From Bisbaumannia salifodinae (lineage in GTDB: Bacteria > Pseudomonadota > Gammaproteobacteria > Pseudomonadales > Halomonadaceae): a DNA stretch of 64,000 nt. The DNA is taken from assembly GCF_039522585.1 (NCBI RefSeq), contig NZ_BAAADR010000012.1, one strand, 5' to 3'. The first letter of the stretch is position 1; each line of letters opens with the position of its first letter. The position numbers and the translations under genes are program-made. The notes beneath the pieces were generated by a model, which saw only the letters and a program-made list of their open reading frames with translations, ran no database searches and was not told where the DNA came from. Positions 6,648 through 18,000 of this stretch are shown piece after piece.

Positions 6648-8291
6648 CTAGGATGTGAGCTGGAAAGGGCTCTCGGTGGCATGGTCGTAATGCACCAGTT
6701 GGCCGTAGTCGAGGCGATAGATGCGGTCCGCGACATCGAAGTAGCGGTCATCATGGGTGATGGCGATCACCGTCTTGCCGGCCGCCTTCAGCTCGGGCAG
6801 CAGCTCGTGATAGAACACATGGCGGAACACCGGATCCTGATCCGCGGCCCATTCATCCAGCAGGAACACCTCGCGGTCTTCCATCATCAGCAGTAGCAGC
6901 GCCAGGCGCTTGCGCTGCCCCTGGGACAGCGCGGTGGTCGACAGGCGGCCATCGACAAACTGCACCTTGTGCGCCAGCCCCAGGCGTTCGAGGTAGTGCT
7001 CCACCCGGGCCTCGAGACCGTCATGCTGGCCGCCCTCGCCCAGCACATCGGCAAACAGGTAGAAGTCGGCAAAGATCGCCGCGAAATGCTCGCGGTGCCA
7101 CTCGCTGGTCCTGCCATCGAGTGGCACGCCATTGAGCGAGACCGTCCCCGCACTCGGCTGATAGAGCCCGGTCATCAGCTTGGCCAGGGTCGACTTGCCG
7201 CTGCCATTGCCGCCCACCACGAAGATCAGCTCGCCACGGCGAATGCTCAGGTCGATCGGCCCCAACTGGAAGGCGAAGTCATCGCTCTGCCCCGGGTAGC
7301 GATAGTGCACGTTCGACAGGCGCAACTCGCGAAACGGGGCGGCGGCCTGCTCCGGCTCGGTGAATGTCACGCTCTCGCCCAGGGCCAGGGCGTCGATGGC
7401 CTGCAGGGCCACATGGCCCCGAATCACCGCCGGGACGGCATCGAGGATCACCGAGATCGGCGTACGCAGGAACATGATCGCCAGCACATAGCCCACCACC
7501 ACCTGCTGATCCAGCAGCCCCAGGCCCTGGCCAAGGAAGAACAGCGTGCCGATCAGCACGAACACCAGCAAGGTGGTCCAGTTCAGGTTGACCGCCCACA
7601 GGGTGTCGGCCCGCACCGAGGCAGCCAGCGAGGCACTGGCCACCGGTTCCAGTCGATGCCGGTACAGCAGGTGCCGACGCTCACGGCTCAGGCCCAGTTC
7701 GCAGCGCCCATCGATGGCCGCCTCGAACTGCTCGGTCAACTGATCGTCCCGTTGCCGCACGGCCCGCATCAGGGCCTTGATCTTGCGTCCCAGCAAGATA
7801 TCCAGGCCGACGCCGAGGGCGATCACCCCCAGGGTCAGCACGAAGAACGGCACACTCAGCCAGGCCATGTAGGCCAGCCCGGTCAGCAGCAGCAAGCCGT
7901 TGTACAAGGAGATCGGCAATTGCTTGAACGCCGTGGCCACGGTGGTCACGTCCTTGGTCAAGGCGTTGTAGATGCGCGGGCTACCCAGGCGTTCGATACG
8001 CTCCAAGGCCGTGCCCAACACCTTTGCCACCAGGCGCAGGCGCAGCTGATAGACCAGGCGATGCCCGATCTGCACCAGTAGCCACTGGGATATCACCCCG
8101 CTGATGAACAGCAGCAGCAACAAGCCGCCGAACAGCAGCAAGGCCGGGCCAAGATCGTCGAGTCCGTGTTCCAGGCTGCGATTGATATAGCCGATCAGGC
8201 CAATGCTGGTCGCCGCACTCAAGGCACTGCTGAGGATCGACAGGAGAATCCGCCAGCGAGCGTTGTGAAGGAGTTCCCGCAAGAGTCTCAT
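6648..8291 (-). CDS. Siderophore peptide ABC exporter (PvdE/SyrD type)
   Basis: A 547-aa half-transporter starting MRLLRELLHNARWR. Residues 1-300 form a six-helix membrane domain. The nucleotide-binding domain has Walker A GGNGSGKST, signature LSQGQRKR and Walker B VFLLDEWAADQDP, the last being typical of the cyclic-peptide exporters PvdE and SyrD. These move newly made peptides from the cytoplasm to the periplasm. The start overlaps the stop of the terminal NRPS gene (ATGA), making it the last gene of the main biosynthetic operon. The 167 bases after it hold the Fur-controlled promoter of mbtH. Confidence 0.92.
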   Translation of the reverse strand: MRLLRELLHNARWRILLSILSSALSAATSIGLIGYINRSLEHGLDDLGPALLLFGGLLLLLFISGVISQWLLVQIGHRLVYQLRLRLVAKVLGTALERIERLGSPRIYNALTKDVTTVATAFKQLPISLYNGLLLLTGLAYMAWLSVPFFVLTLGVIALGVGLDILLGRKIKALMRAVRQRDDQLTEQFEAAIDGRCELGLSRERRHLLYRHRLEPVASASLAASVRADTLWAVNLNWTTLLVFVLIGTLFFLGQGLGLLDQQVVVGYVLAIMFLRTPISVILDAVPAVIRGHVALQAIDALALGESVTFTEPEQAAAPFRELRLSNVHYRYPGQSDDFAFQLGPIDLSIRRGELIFVVGGNGSGKSTLAKLMTGLYQPSAGTVSLNGVPLDGRTSEWHREHFAAIFADFYLFADVLGEGGQHDGLEARVEHYLERLGLAHKVQFVDGRLSTTALSQGQRKRLALLLLMMEDREVFLLDEWAADQDPVFRHVFYHELLPELKAAGKTVIAITHDDRYFDVADRIYRLDYGQLVHYDHATESPFQLTS

Positions 8292-11200
8292 GGGGTCGGC
8301 ACCCCCTGGGCCGAGGTTTCCAACAGTAAGGGCACCAGGCCTTCGATCAGGCGCGGTTCGGAGAGGATCGCATGATGGCCGACATCCAGCGCCCACTCAC
8401 GTACCGGCTGAGCGCTCAAGGCCTGCCACTGGCCCCGCAGGTCGCCATGGGCATTGCCACGCCACAGCCAGACGGGGACATCCACCACCGGAAGGGGCTG
8501 TGCATACAGGCGGGTCTTGATCGCGCGGTACTGGCTGAGCCGCTCGCGCAGTTCGGTATCGGCCGCGTCCCAGCTCAGGTGGGCGCGCACCTCGGCATCG
8601 TCGAGCAGCCTCGTCACGCCCTCGGCGTAATCGCACCCTGTCAACCGCACCGCCAGGCGTTCGCGCAACGACTCTCCCATCGGTCGCGCCTGACTGCGGC
8701 AGTAGAAGGCCACATCGGCGAGCAACTGCCCCCCTTCATCGCCCTCCCCGGCCAGGCCGCGCTGAGGATCATGGTCGAGTACGGCCAACCCATTGACGGC
8801 GAAGCCATGGGCCTGCAGGTACGGCACCAGCAACAGGGCCAGGCGCGCGGCCAGGCTCCAGCCCAGCAGGGTCAAGGGGCGTTGCTTGAGGTGCCGCGGA
8901 ATGCTCTGCACATAGCGCTCGAGGAGGGTCTCCAGCGGTGTGTCCACCCAGCCGTCCGCGAATGCCGCCAGACCGTAGACGGCGCACTCGTCGCCCAGGC
9001 CCTCCAGCAAGGGCCGGTAGGCCTGCAGGTGACCCTGGGCGCCATGCACCAACAGCAGCGCCGGTGCGTCATCGGGCGCCTGGTTCAGCACCGTCCAGCC
9101 ACCGCCGGCCGGCTCGGGCCGGGCGAGGCTCCGCACCAGGTCGCGCACCGTCTGCCGCTCGAACAGCAGGTTGGTCGGCGGGTTGATGCCCAATTGCTCG
9201 CGAATCAACGCCACCACCTTGATCGCCGCGAGGGAATGGCCGCCCACGGCGAAGAAGTTGTCGGTCACACCGAGCTCCTCGACACCCAGGACCCGGCACC
9301 AGATCTCCAGGACAGCCGTTTCCAGCTCGCCGAGCGGCGCCACCCGGGCGCGGTGCAAGCGTTGTCTTGCGTGCGTCAACAGCGCCTGGCGATCGAGCTT
9401 GCCATTGCTGTTGAGCGGGAGCGACGTCAGCACCACGAGATCGGCGGGCAGCATGTAGTCCGGCAACTGGCGTGCCAGTTCACTGCGCAAGCATTGCGGC
9501 GTCGCCGCGGGGCCTGCGTCGGCCACGACGAAGGCCAGCAGGCGGTCGCCATCCAGCAGTACCGCCGCCTGCCGCACGCCCGGCTGGCCGAGCAGCGCCT
9601 GCTCGACTTCCGCCAGCTCCAGGCGGAAGCCGCGAATCTTCACTTGCTGGTCACTGCGACCGAGGAGGCGCAGGGCGCCATCGGCCTGGCGCAGGGCCCG
9701 ATCGCCGGTGTGGTACAGGCGCCCGCCGCCCGCCGGCTCGACGCCAAATGCCGCCTCGCCGAGGCCACCCACATAGCCACGCCCCACGCTGGTCCCGGCG
9801 ATGCATAGCTCGCCGGCCTGGCCCGATGGCACGGGGCGCCGGCGCTCATCCAGCAGGTAGATGCGGTTATTGCCGAGCACCCGGTTCAAGGCCGTGTCCG
9901 GGATCCCCCCTTCGCTATCGCTAGCGAGGGCGCGCCACAGCACCCCCACGGTGGTTTCCGTCGGCCCGTAATGGTTGTACAGGCGACACCCGTTCGCGGA
10001 CGGCGCCAGGCGCTCGAGCAGGGCCTCACCGATGGGTTCACCGCCGAGCACCAGCACCTGGCGGGGCAGGACAGCCTCGGCCGGCTGTTCGCCGATCAGG
10101 GCCTCCAGGTGCGAGGGGACGATTTTCAACACATCCAGCGGATGACGACGCAGCTCGTCGGTGAAGGCCTGCGCATCGGTGACGCTGGCCTGGCTCAGCA
10201 GGTGCACACAGCCCCCCTGCAGCCAGGCCGGGTACAACACCGTGTTGCCCAGGTCGGCGAGCAGGGACGACACCAAGCCGTAATGCCCCGCCTCCGGCAG
10301 GTCCAAGGCCCGCGTGACCTGGGTCACATAGTGACGCAGCTGCCGCTGCTCGATCTGTACCCCCTTGGGCTTGCCGCTGGTGCCCGAGGTATACAACACA
10401 TAGGCCAGGTGTTCCGGCGCACTGCCCGGATCGCTGCGCAGGGCCGGGCCAGTGCTGGCCCGGGACCAGGCCATGGCGGGCACCGGGCCGTCCGGCGGCA
10501 GGTCGTCCAGGTGCAGCAAGACCACCGGCCGGGCATCGTCGAGGATGCCTGCCAGGCGCAGCGGCGGCTGTGCCGGGTCCAGCGGCAGGTAGGCCGCCCC
10601 GGCCTTGAAACAGGCCAGCATGGCCACCAGCATGTGCGCCCCCCGGGGCAGGTACAGCGCGATCAGGTCGTCGTGACCGACCCCGGCCTCGCGCAGGCTG
10701 CCGGCCACACGATCGCTCAAGGCGTCCAGCTCGGCATAGGACAGCAGCCGGTCGCCATCGCGCAGCGCCGGGCGCTCGGGGTGCGCGCGCGCCTGGGCGC
10801 GGAAGGTCGCGACGATATCCAGGTCACGGTCCTGCCCGGCCGGCATGGGCGGTGCTTGCGCCTCCTCCGGCAGCAGGGCGCTCAGCTCATCCAGGGGCAC
10901 CCGCGGGGCATTCAACAGCTGCCCGAGCCAGTGCGCATAACGGCGGAGCAGCCGCTGCATCTGCGCGCGGCGATACAGCCCGGTGTCATAGACCAGCGCC
11001 AGGCTGCCCCGGCCCTGGGCATCCAGGGTCACCTCCATCTGCAACTCGAGCGGCGTGTCGAACGACAAGGGCACCAGCATCTGCATCCGTGACGGCGTCC
11101 GCACACGCAACCCGGCCTGGTAGCTGGCCCGCCACTCCGGCAACAACTGCGCCTGGCCCAGGTATTCCTGCCAGAGGATGGCGTTGTCCTTTTGCCGGGC

Positions 11201-12070
11201 CAGTTGCCGCCCCACACTGACCCAGGAGGCAGGTTCCGAGACCTGCAGGTCCATGGGCAGGGCCTGCTCGAACACGCCGTAGGCGCCCTGCAGCTCCTCA
11301 TAGTCATCACGGGGGTCGTGCAACAAGCCGAACTGCCCGTGCCGCTGACCGTTCAGGCGGGCGAGCAGGGTCCCCCAGGCGGCCAGGGCCAGTGGCTCGA
11401 CGGCCACGCCCTCGCGCTGCGCCACCTCCTGCAACGCGGCCGGCACGCTCGGCTCGAGGGCTTGCTGCACACAGGCCCGCGCCCCGCTGGCCATGCCATA
11501 GCGCTCGACCAGGCGCAGCCCCGGCACCTCGTGCAGGGCCAGGTTGCGCCAGAACTGCGCGCCCTGCTCGGCGTCTTCGTCCCGCTGCAGGTCACCGATC
11601 CATTCGACGTAATCGCTGTACTGCATCGACTCGGCGTCCGGCGCCGCGGCCTGGCCCAGCAAGTCGCTACGCAACTGCTCGAGGCTGCGCAGGTCCAGCG
11701 AGTAGGCCGGTACGGCCAGCAGCAACTGGTCGCCGCGCAGCCAGGCCAGCAGGTCGGGTTGCCGCGCCTGGCAGAGCGCCCGGGCCTCACCTAGCCAGCC
11801 ATCGGCATCGCCTTCCGAGGTATCCGCGGCATGCCGCCACTCCAGGCGCACGGCCTCGGCCTCGGTCACGCCTTGCCGCAAGCCGGTGGCCCCCACCGGG
11901 CGCTGATAACGCAAACGCAACGCCTCGTGCCGGCGCAGGCAATCACGCAGGCGCCGTTCGATCACCTCGGGCGCCACGCCGGCCAAGTGCAGGCGCACCC
12001 AGCGATAGGTCTCGGGATTGGCTTCGGCCAATTGTTTCTGTGCGGGTGAAAGCATCAGCCCCAGGTCCAT
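8288..12070 (-). CDS. Terminal NRPS: degenerate C (interface-like) - A(Asp) - T - TE
   Basis: The 1260-aa protein starts MDLGLMLSPAQ, in an ATGA overlap with the preceding NRPS, after GGAGGT. Residues 1-440 form a condensation-fold domain. The HHxxxDG motif is replaced by VPAYSLDLRS, so it cannot catalyse bond formation. This fits the 'interface' domains described for siderophore beta-hydroxylases. The A domain (~450-870, TSGTSGKPKG near 560) has pocket residues D-L-T-K-V-G-H-V-G-K, an aspartate code. A T domain (GGHSL, ~940) and a thioesterase (GWSLA elbow ~1066, LDHDP, VGHHAIL) follow. The preceding protein ends in a true C domain plus hydroxylase, so the pair together form the last module. 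The TE releases or cyclises the peptide. Confidence 0.93.
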   Translation of the reverse strand: MDLGLMLSPAQKQLAEANPETYRWVRLHLAGVAPEVIERRLRDCLRRHEALRLRYQRPVGATGLRQGVTEAEAVRLEWRHAADTSEGDADGWLGEARALCQARQPDLLAWLRGDQLLLAVPAYSLDLRSLEQLRSDLLGQAAAPDAESMQYSDYVEWIGDLQRDEDAEQGAQFWRNLALHEVPGLRLVERYGMASGARACVQQALEPSVPAALQEVAQREGVAVEPLALAAWGTLLARLNGQRHGQFGLLHDPRDDYEELQGAYGVFEQALPMDLQVSEPASWVSVGRQLARQKDNAILWQEYLGQAQLLPEWRASYQAGLRVRTPSRMQMLVPLSFDTPLELQMEVTLDAQGRGSLALVYDTGLYRRAQMQRLLRRYAHWLGQLLNAPRVPLDELSALLPEEAQAPPMPAGQDRDLDIVATFRAQARAHPERPALRDGDRLLSYAELDALSDRVAGSLREAGVGHDDLIALYLPRGAHMLVAMLACFKAGAAYLPLDPAQPPLRLAGILDDARPVVLLHLDDLPPDGPVPAMAWSRASTGPALRSDPGSAPEHLAYVLYTSGTSGKPKGVQIEQRQLRHYVTQVTRALDLPEAGHYGLVSSLLADLGNTVLYPAWLQGGCVHLLSQASVTDAQAFTDELRRHPLDVLKIVPSHLEALIGEQPAEAVLPRQVLVLGGEPIGEALLERLAPSANGCRLYNHYGPTETTVGVLWRALASDSEGGIPDTALNRVLGNNRIYLLDERRRPVPSGQAGELCIAGTSVGRGYVGGLGEAAFGVEPAGGGRLYHTGDRALRQADGALRLLGRSDQQVKIRGFRLELAEVEQALLGQPGVRQAAVLLDGDRLLAFVVADAGPAATPQCLRSELARQLPDYMLPADLVVLTSLPLNSNGKLDRQALLTHARQRLHRARVAPLGELETAVLEIWCRVLGVEELGVTDNFFAVGGHSLAAIKVVALIREQLGINPPTNLLFERQTVRDLVRSLARPEPAGGGWTVLNQAPDDAPALLLVHGAQGHLQAYRPLLEGLGDECAVYGLAAFADGWVDTPLETLLERYVQSIPRHLKQRPLTLLGWSLAARLALLLVPYLQAHGFAVNGLAVLDHDPQRGLAGEGDEGGQLLADVAFYCRSQARPMGESLRERLAVRLTGCDYAEGVTRLLDDAEVRAHLSWDAADTELRERLSQYRAIKTRLYAQPLPVVDVPVWLWRGNAHGDLRGQWQALSAQPVREWALDVGHHAILSEPRLIEGLVPLLLETSAQGVPTP

Positions 12071-15000
12071 CACGGTGCCACCTCCATGCATGCCTCATCG
12101 TCCTTTGCCGGTGCCGCCTCGACCTGATCGCGGCGGTAGATGTCTCCCATGGCGACGACGATCCGCCGCTCGCCTTCGAAGGGGTCGCGGGCGTGGGCCG
12201 CGAGCATATTGTCGAGCATGACCACATCGCCCCGCTGCCAGTCGAAACGCACGGCACAGCGCTCGTAGGCGGCACTGATCGCGGCGATGGCGTCGTCCTC
12301 CAGTTCCGAGCCATCGCCATAGAACACCTGCCGCGGCAGGACCGCATCGCCGCCCTTGAGGAACTGCTCGCGGATGTCCGCATCGAGAAACGCCGGGTGG
12401 TAGAGCTGGACCTGATTGAAGAAGCTGGCGTCGCCGGTCAGTGGGTGCAGGATCACCGCCGGGCAGACCTGGCGGGTATGCAGGTCGTTGGCACCGCGCC
12501 ACTGGAACTCGATATGGCTTTCACGGCAGATACGCTCGACCTCGTCACGTGCTTCGGTCTGGAAGAAATGCTGCCAGCTGACGTCCAGGTTGCTGCTGAA
12601 GTTGCGCACGTACATCAGCTGCTTACGCCGCAGCTTGTCCTGCAACCAGGTCGGCAGTTCGCGATAGACCCGGCGACTGTCGACGATGGGCGTGGCCCCC
12701 CCGCGGGCCGCGGGCGTCTGGCAATAGAACCATTGCCGACGCGGCCAGCGATGCTGATGGGCACTCTCGTTGTGGAACAGGATCATGCGGTCCTGGGGAT
12801 AGGGCGTGGACTCGTAGATGTTGTTGCCGCCCTCTTTCTTCGGCAGGTCGCCGTAGTGGCCATACAGCGCCGGGCAGAGTGCCTGGCAGAAGCGTTCGAA
12901 ATCCGCCGGGGTCGGCAGGTCGAAGCCACGGAAGAGGATGCCGCCATGCTCGCGCAGCCAGGCTTCGACCGTGTCGCGGTTGGCCTCGGCCCAGACCGCC
13001 GGCGCCAGTTCACGGTCATGCAACACCACCTGCAGGGGGAAGCGCGAGCCTTCGCTCAGTGGCCGGGTCTCGATGGGGGCGACGGCGGTGGCCGGACGGC
13101 CCTGGCGCAGCTTGCCCAGTTTGCTCATTTTTCGTTGCAGCGGGTTGTCCGAGGACATGGCAGCGGCTCTCTTGGGGGGTGGGGTCAAGGCATCGATCGG
13201 GCTGTCCGGCGCGGCCAGGGCCGCGTCCAGCAGCGCCAGGAAGGTATCGCGCAGGCGTTCGACGGTGGCGTGGCGGAACAGGCTGGTGCGGTACACCCAG
13301 CGCAGGTTCAGGGCCTCACCGTCTTCACTGGCAAACAGCGCCATATCGAATTTGGAGTGCTGCTGTTCACCGCTCAGCGGGGTGACCTCCAGGCGCTCGA
13401 GCCGGCGTTGCCGACGCGGGGTGTTGTCCAGCACGAACAGGGTCTGCAACAGGGGGTTCCGGTTGGCCTGGCGCGGCAGGTCCAGGCACTCGACCACCTG
13501 CTCGAACGGCGTGTCCTGCCAGGCAAACGCCTCCAGGCAGACCTCCCGCACCCGCAAGGCCTGTTCTCGGAAGCTCCATTCCGGCTGCAGGCGAATGCGC
13601 AACGCCAGCAGGTTGACGAAGAACCCCACCAGGGACTCGGTGGCCGGATGCTCGCGGTTGGCCACGTCGGTGCCGATAACGAGATCGCGTCCCTGGGTCT
13701 CGCGCTGCAGCACGGCGGCGTAGCAGGTCAGCAGCAGCATGAAGGGGGAAACCCCGCTGTCCCGCTGGAATGCCTTGAGCCGTCCGAGCGTCGCGGCCGG
13801 TAGCCGGAAGTCCAGGCCGGCGCCGGCGCCGGCATCGCGCTCCGGCCGTGGGAAGTCGAAGGGCAGCGGCACCTGCGCCGGCACACCGGCCAGGCGGCGG
13901 CGCCAGAACGCCAGGCCCTGGCGCTGGCGCGCCTGCATGGCCTCCGAGCCCTGCCAGGCCGCGTAGTCGACATACTGGATGTCCAGCTCGTCTTCCGCGG
14001 GCCTCCGCCCCTGGCGATACGCCTCGTAGCCCTCGATCAGGTCATCGACCAGCACGGCGCCGGACCAGCCATCGGAGGCAATATGGTGGATCACCAACTG
14101 CAGCACATGCTCGCTCTCGCCGAGGCGGTACAGCGCGGCACGCAGGGGGGCATCGCCGCTCAGGTCGAACGGGCGCCGGGCCAGGTCACGGGCATGGCTC
14201 GTCCACTGCGCCTCGCTCGACACCAGCGGCTGCAACGCCACCGGCAGTGAATCATGGATGCGCTGGCGCACCTCGCCCTGTCGCTGGTGGTAGGTGGTGC
14301 GCAGGATGGCATGCCGCCGTACCAGGCGTTGCAGCGAGCGCTCCAGGGCCGCGACATCCAAGTCCCCGCGCAGCCGAACGCTGCTGCTCATGTTGAAGCT
14401 GCTATCGCTGGGGTCCAGCTGCTGCATCAGCCAGACCCGTTGCTGTGCCGACGACAGTGGTTGATCGAGCCGGTGATCGACCCGAGGGATCGCCAGGCTG
14501 GCAGGATCGATGTCGCCGGCCAGGCCATCGATCCGTGCCGCCAGTTCGGCCAGCCGCGGCGTTTCGAACAGCCAGCGCAGCGGTACCTCGATCCCCTGCT
14601 CGCGCAGGCGCGCCCGCACCTGGGCGGCCATCAAGGAGTGTCCACCCAACTGGAAGAAGTGCGCATCCGCCGACAGCCGTGGCAATTGCAGCACCTGCGC
14701 CCAGATCTTGCCGAGCAGGATCTCACTGGCGCCTTGCGGTAAGCGCTCGGTGCCGCCGGGTGCCGAGGCGGCCTGCACCCGTGGCAACTGCTGGCGGTCC
14801 ACCTTGCCGTTGGTATTGAGCGGCAAGGACGTCAGGGCCTGCAAGTGCGTGGGTAGCATATAGGCCGGCAGGCGTGCCTGCAGATGGTCGCGGAGCACCG
14901 CTTCGGACGGCGCAGTGCCGGGGCGCGCCACCCAGAAGGCCACCAGCGATTCGCCCTGCACCTTGGCCACCGCCTGGACGAGGTCGGGGTGGCCGAGCAG

Positions 15001-18000
15001 CGCGGCCTCGATCTCGCCCAGCTCGATGCGAAAGCCGCGCAGCTTGATCTGGTCGTCCGTGCGGCCCAGGTAGTAGAGCCGGCCATCGGCCTGCCAGCGC
15101 GCCAGATCGCCGGTGCGATACAGGCGCCCCCCGTCGCCACCGAACGGATCGGCGATAAACCGCTCGGCGGTCAGCCCCGGCTGCCCGGCATAGCCGCGGG
15201 CCAGGCCGTCACCGGCGATATAGAGCTCTCCGACACGCCCGGGCGGCACTTCACAGAGGTGCTCGTCGAGCACATGGCAACGGGTATTGAGCAGCGGCCG
15301 ACCAATCGGCACCACCGGCAGGCTCGGGTCATCCACGGCGGTCTGGGTCGACCAGACCGTGGTTTCCGTCGGCCCATAGACATTGATCAGGCGCGCCACG
15401 GACTGACGCAGCTCGGCCGCCACTTCCGCCGCCAGCGCCTCGCCACCGGCCAGGGCAAGGCGTCCGGCCAGGGCCTCGCGATCCCCTTGCAGCAGCATGG
15501 TCCAGGTCGCCGGGGTCGCCTGGATCAGCTCCACCGCCTGCTCGCGGATCAGCCGGCCAAGCAGCAGCGGATCCTGGCGCTCCTGGTCATCGGCCAGTAC
15601 CACGGTGCCACCGCGCACCAGCGGCAGGCACAATTCCAGGCCACTGATATCGAAGGTGATGGTGGTCAACGCCAGGTAACGTTCGACCCCGTCCAGGGGC
15701 AAGGCGCGCTCCATGGCCAGGAGGAAGTTGGCGAAGTTGCCGCGGCTGATCTGCACGCCCTTGGGCCGTCCGGTGGAGCCGGAGGTGTACAGGGTATAGG
15801 CCAGCTGCTGCAGGCGCACCGGCCGTGCCGGCGACACGGTGGGGTATTGCGACAAAGGCAACTCGTCCCAGGGCACCGCATCGAGTGAGGCGGGCAGCTC
15901 CGGGGTCAGGCGCTCGCACAGCAGCAGTCGCGGACGCGCCCGCTCGAGGATGGCCGACTGGCGCCCCGGCGGGTGGTCGGGATCGAGCGGCAGGTACGCG
16001 GCGGAGGCTTTCTGGATGCCCAGCAGGCACACCAGCAGACGCTCGTCACGCGGCAGGCAGAAGGCCACCGTCGACTCGGAGCGCACCCCCCGCGCCCGCA
16101 GCCAGTGGGCCAGGCGATTGGCCTGGGCATCCAGTTGCCCATAGCTCAGCCCCCGGCCACCGCAGCGCACGGCGACATGCTCCGGATGGGCGGCGACCCG
16201 GCGTTCGAAGCGCGTGATGAAATCGGCCTCGGCATTCAACCCGGTCGCCTCGCCCGCCGTGTCCAGGGTCGCGACCGAGCTCAGCGGCAGGGCCAGCAGG
16301 GGCCGCTGCAGGTCACCCCGCGACAGGCTATCCAGCAGGCCCAGGTAGTCCTCCACCAGGCGCCGGCTGCTCGCCGGGCAGAACAGGGCCTTGGCATACT
16401 CGACGATCAGCCCGGTACTGGCGGTGTCGCCACGCCCCTGGGTGAAGAGATTGAAGGTGAGGTCGAACTTGGCGCTGACCACCCCCTCCGGCAAGGCCAG
16501 CGGCTCGACGTCGAGGCCGGGCAACCGCAGGCGGCGCGCCCCCTGGTGATCGACCTGATAGTTGAACAGGGTCTGGAACAGCGGCGCGTGATCGAGGCGA
16601 CGCTCGACCTCCAGTGCCTCCAGCAGTTGCTCGAAGGGCAGCTCCTGGTGCGCCATGTCCTCGGCCAGGCGCTCGCCCGACGCCTGGATAAAGTCCGCCA
16701 GGCCCTGCCGGCCATCGATCTGCACGCTGTAGGCCAGGGTATTGACGAACAAGCCGACCAGGGCCTGGTCCTCGGCCGATTCGCGTCCCGCCACGGGCAG
16801 GCCGATGGCAAAGTCGCGGCGCCCGGAATGACGCCACAACAGCAGTTGCTGGGCGGCGAAGTACAGCACGAAGGGGGTCACCCCGAGTTGCCTGGCCCGG
16901 GCCTCGACGTCCCGGGTGAGTGACCGCGGCAGGGCGTATTCCTCGCGCGCCCCGGCATGTGCCTGCGACGCCGGTCGCGGGCGCCCGCCGGACAGCGCCA
17001 GGGCACTCGCGTCCAGCCCCCGCAGACGCCGTCGCCAGTAATCGAGCAAGGCACGACCCGGCTCACCGGCGAGCCGGTGCCGTTGCGCCTCGATCAGCGC
17101 CAGTGATCCCGTCGCCGACGCCGGCTGCTGCTCCTGATAGAACCGCGACAGGTCCTGCACCAGCAGCCCCATGGACCAGCCATCCACGGCGATATGGTGC
17201 ACGTTGAACAGCAAGCGGTACTCCCCCTCGCCGATACGGAACAGGTCGAGTGCCAGCAGCGGCCCGGCGGCCAGATCGAAGGACCGCGTGGCCGCCGCGG
17301 CGATGGCGGCCTCCTGCTCGGACGGCGACAGCCTGCCCAGGTCGTGGACGCAGAACGGCGCTTCGCCGCCCGCATCCAGGCGCTGCCAGACCTGCCCGTC
17401 CTCTTCGAAGAACCGGCAACGCAACGCCTCATGGCGCTCGACCAGGCGCTGGCAGGCCCGCTCCAGGCGCGGCACATCCAGCGCGCCGCGCAGGGCCAGC
17501 AACTGCGTGACGTTATAGGCCGTCGCCTGGGGGTCGAGCTGCTGCATGAACCAGACCCGCTCCTGGGCATGGGAGAGTCGCCAGGGCCGGTCCGCGACGG
17601 GGGCCGGCGGCGACATGGCCGGGCCCGCCGCCACCGGTGCCAGCACCTCGGCCAACTGCCGCGGCGTCGGATTCTCCAGCAGTTGCCGGGGCATCAGGCG
17701 CAGGTCGGCCTGACGCAGGCGGGCGATCAACTGCAGGCTGAGGATCGAGTCACCGCCGGCGGCGAAGAAGTCATCGTCCGCGCCCAGCGCCGGCTGCTCG
17801 AGCAGCTCGCGACAGGCGTCGAGCACCACCGGCAGCGCCGGCTGCCTGCGCCCATCGACACACAGCGCCATGGCCGCCAGGGTGGGATGCTCGAGCACAT
17901 CGCGCGGTTGCAGCTTGAGCCCCTCGCGGGCCGCCAGGCCGATCAGCTGCAGGCTGAGAATCGAATCGCCGCCCAGGGCGAAGAAGTCGTCCTGACGCCC

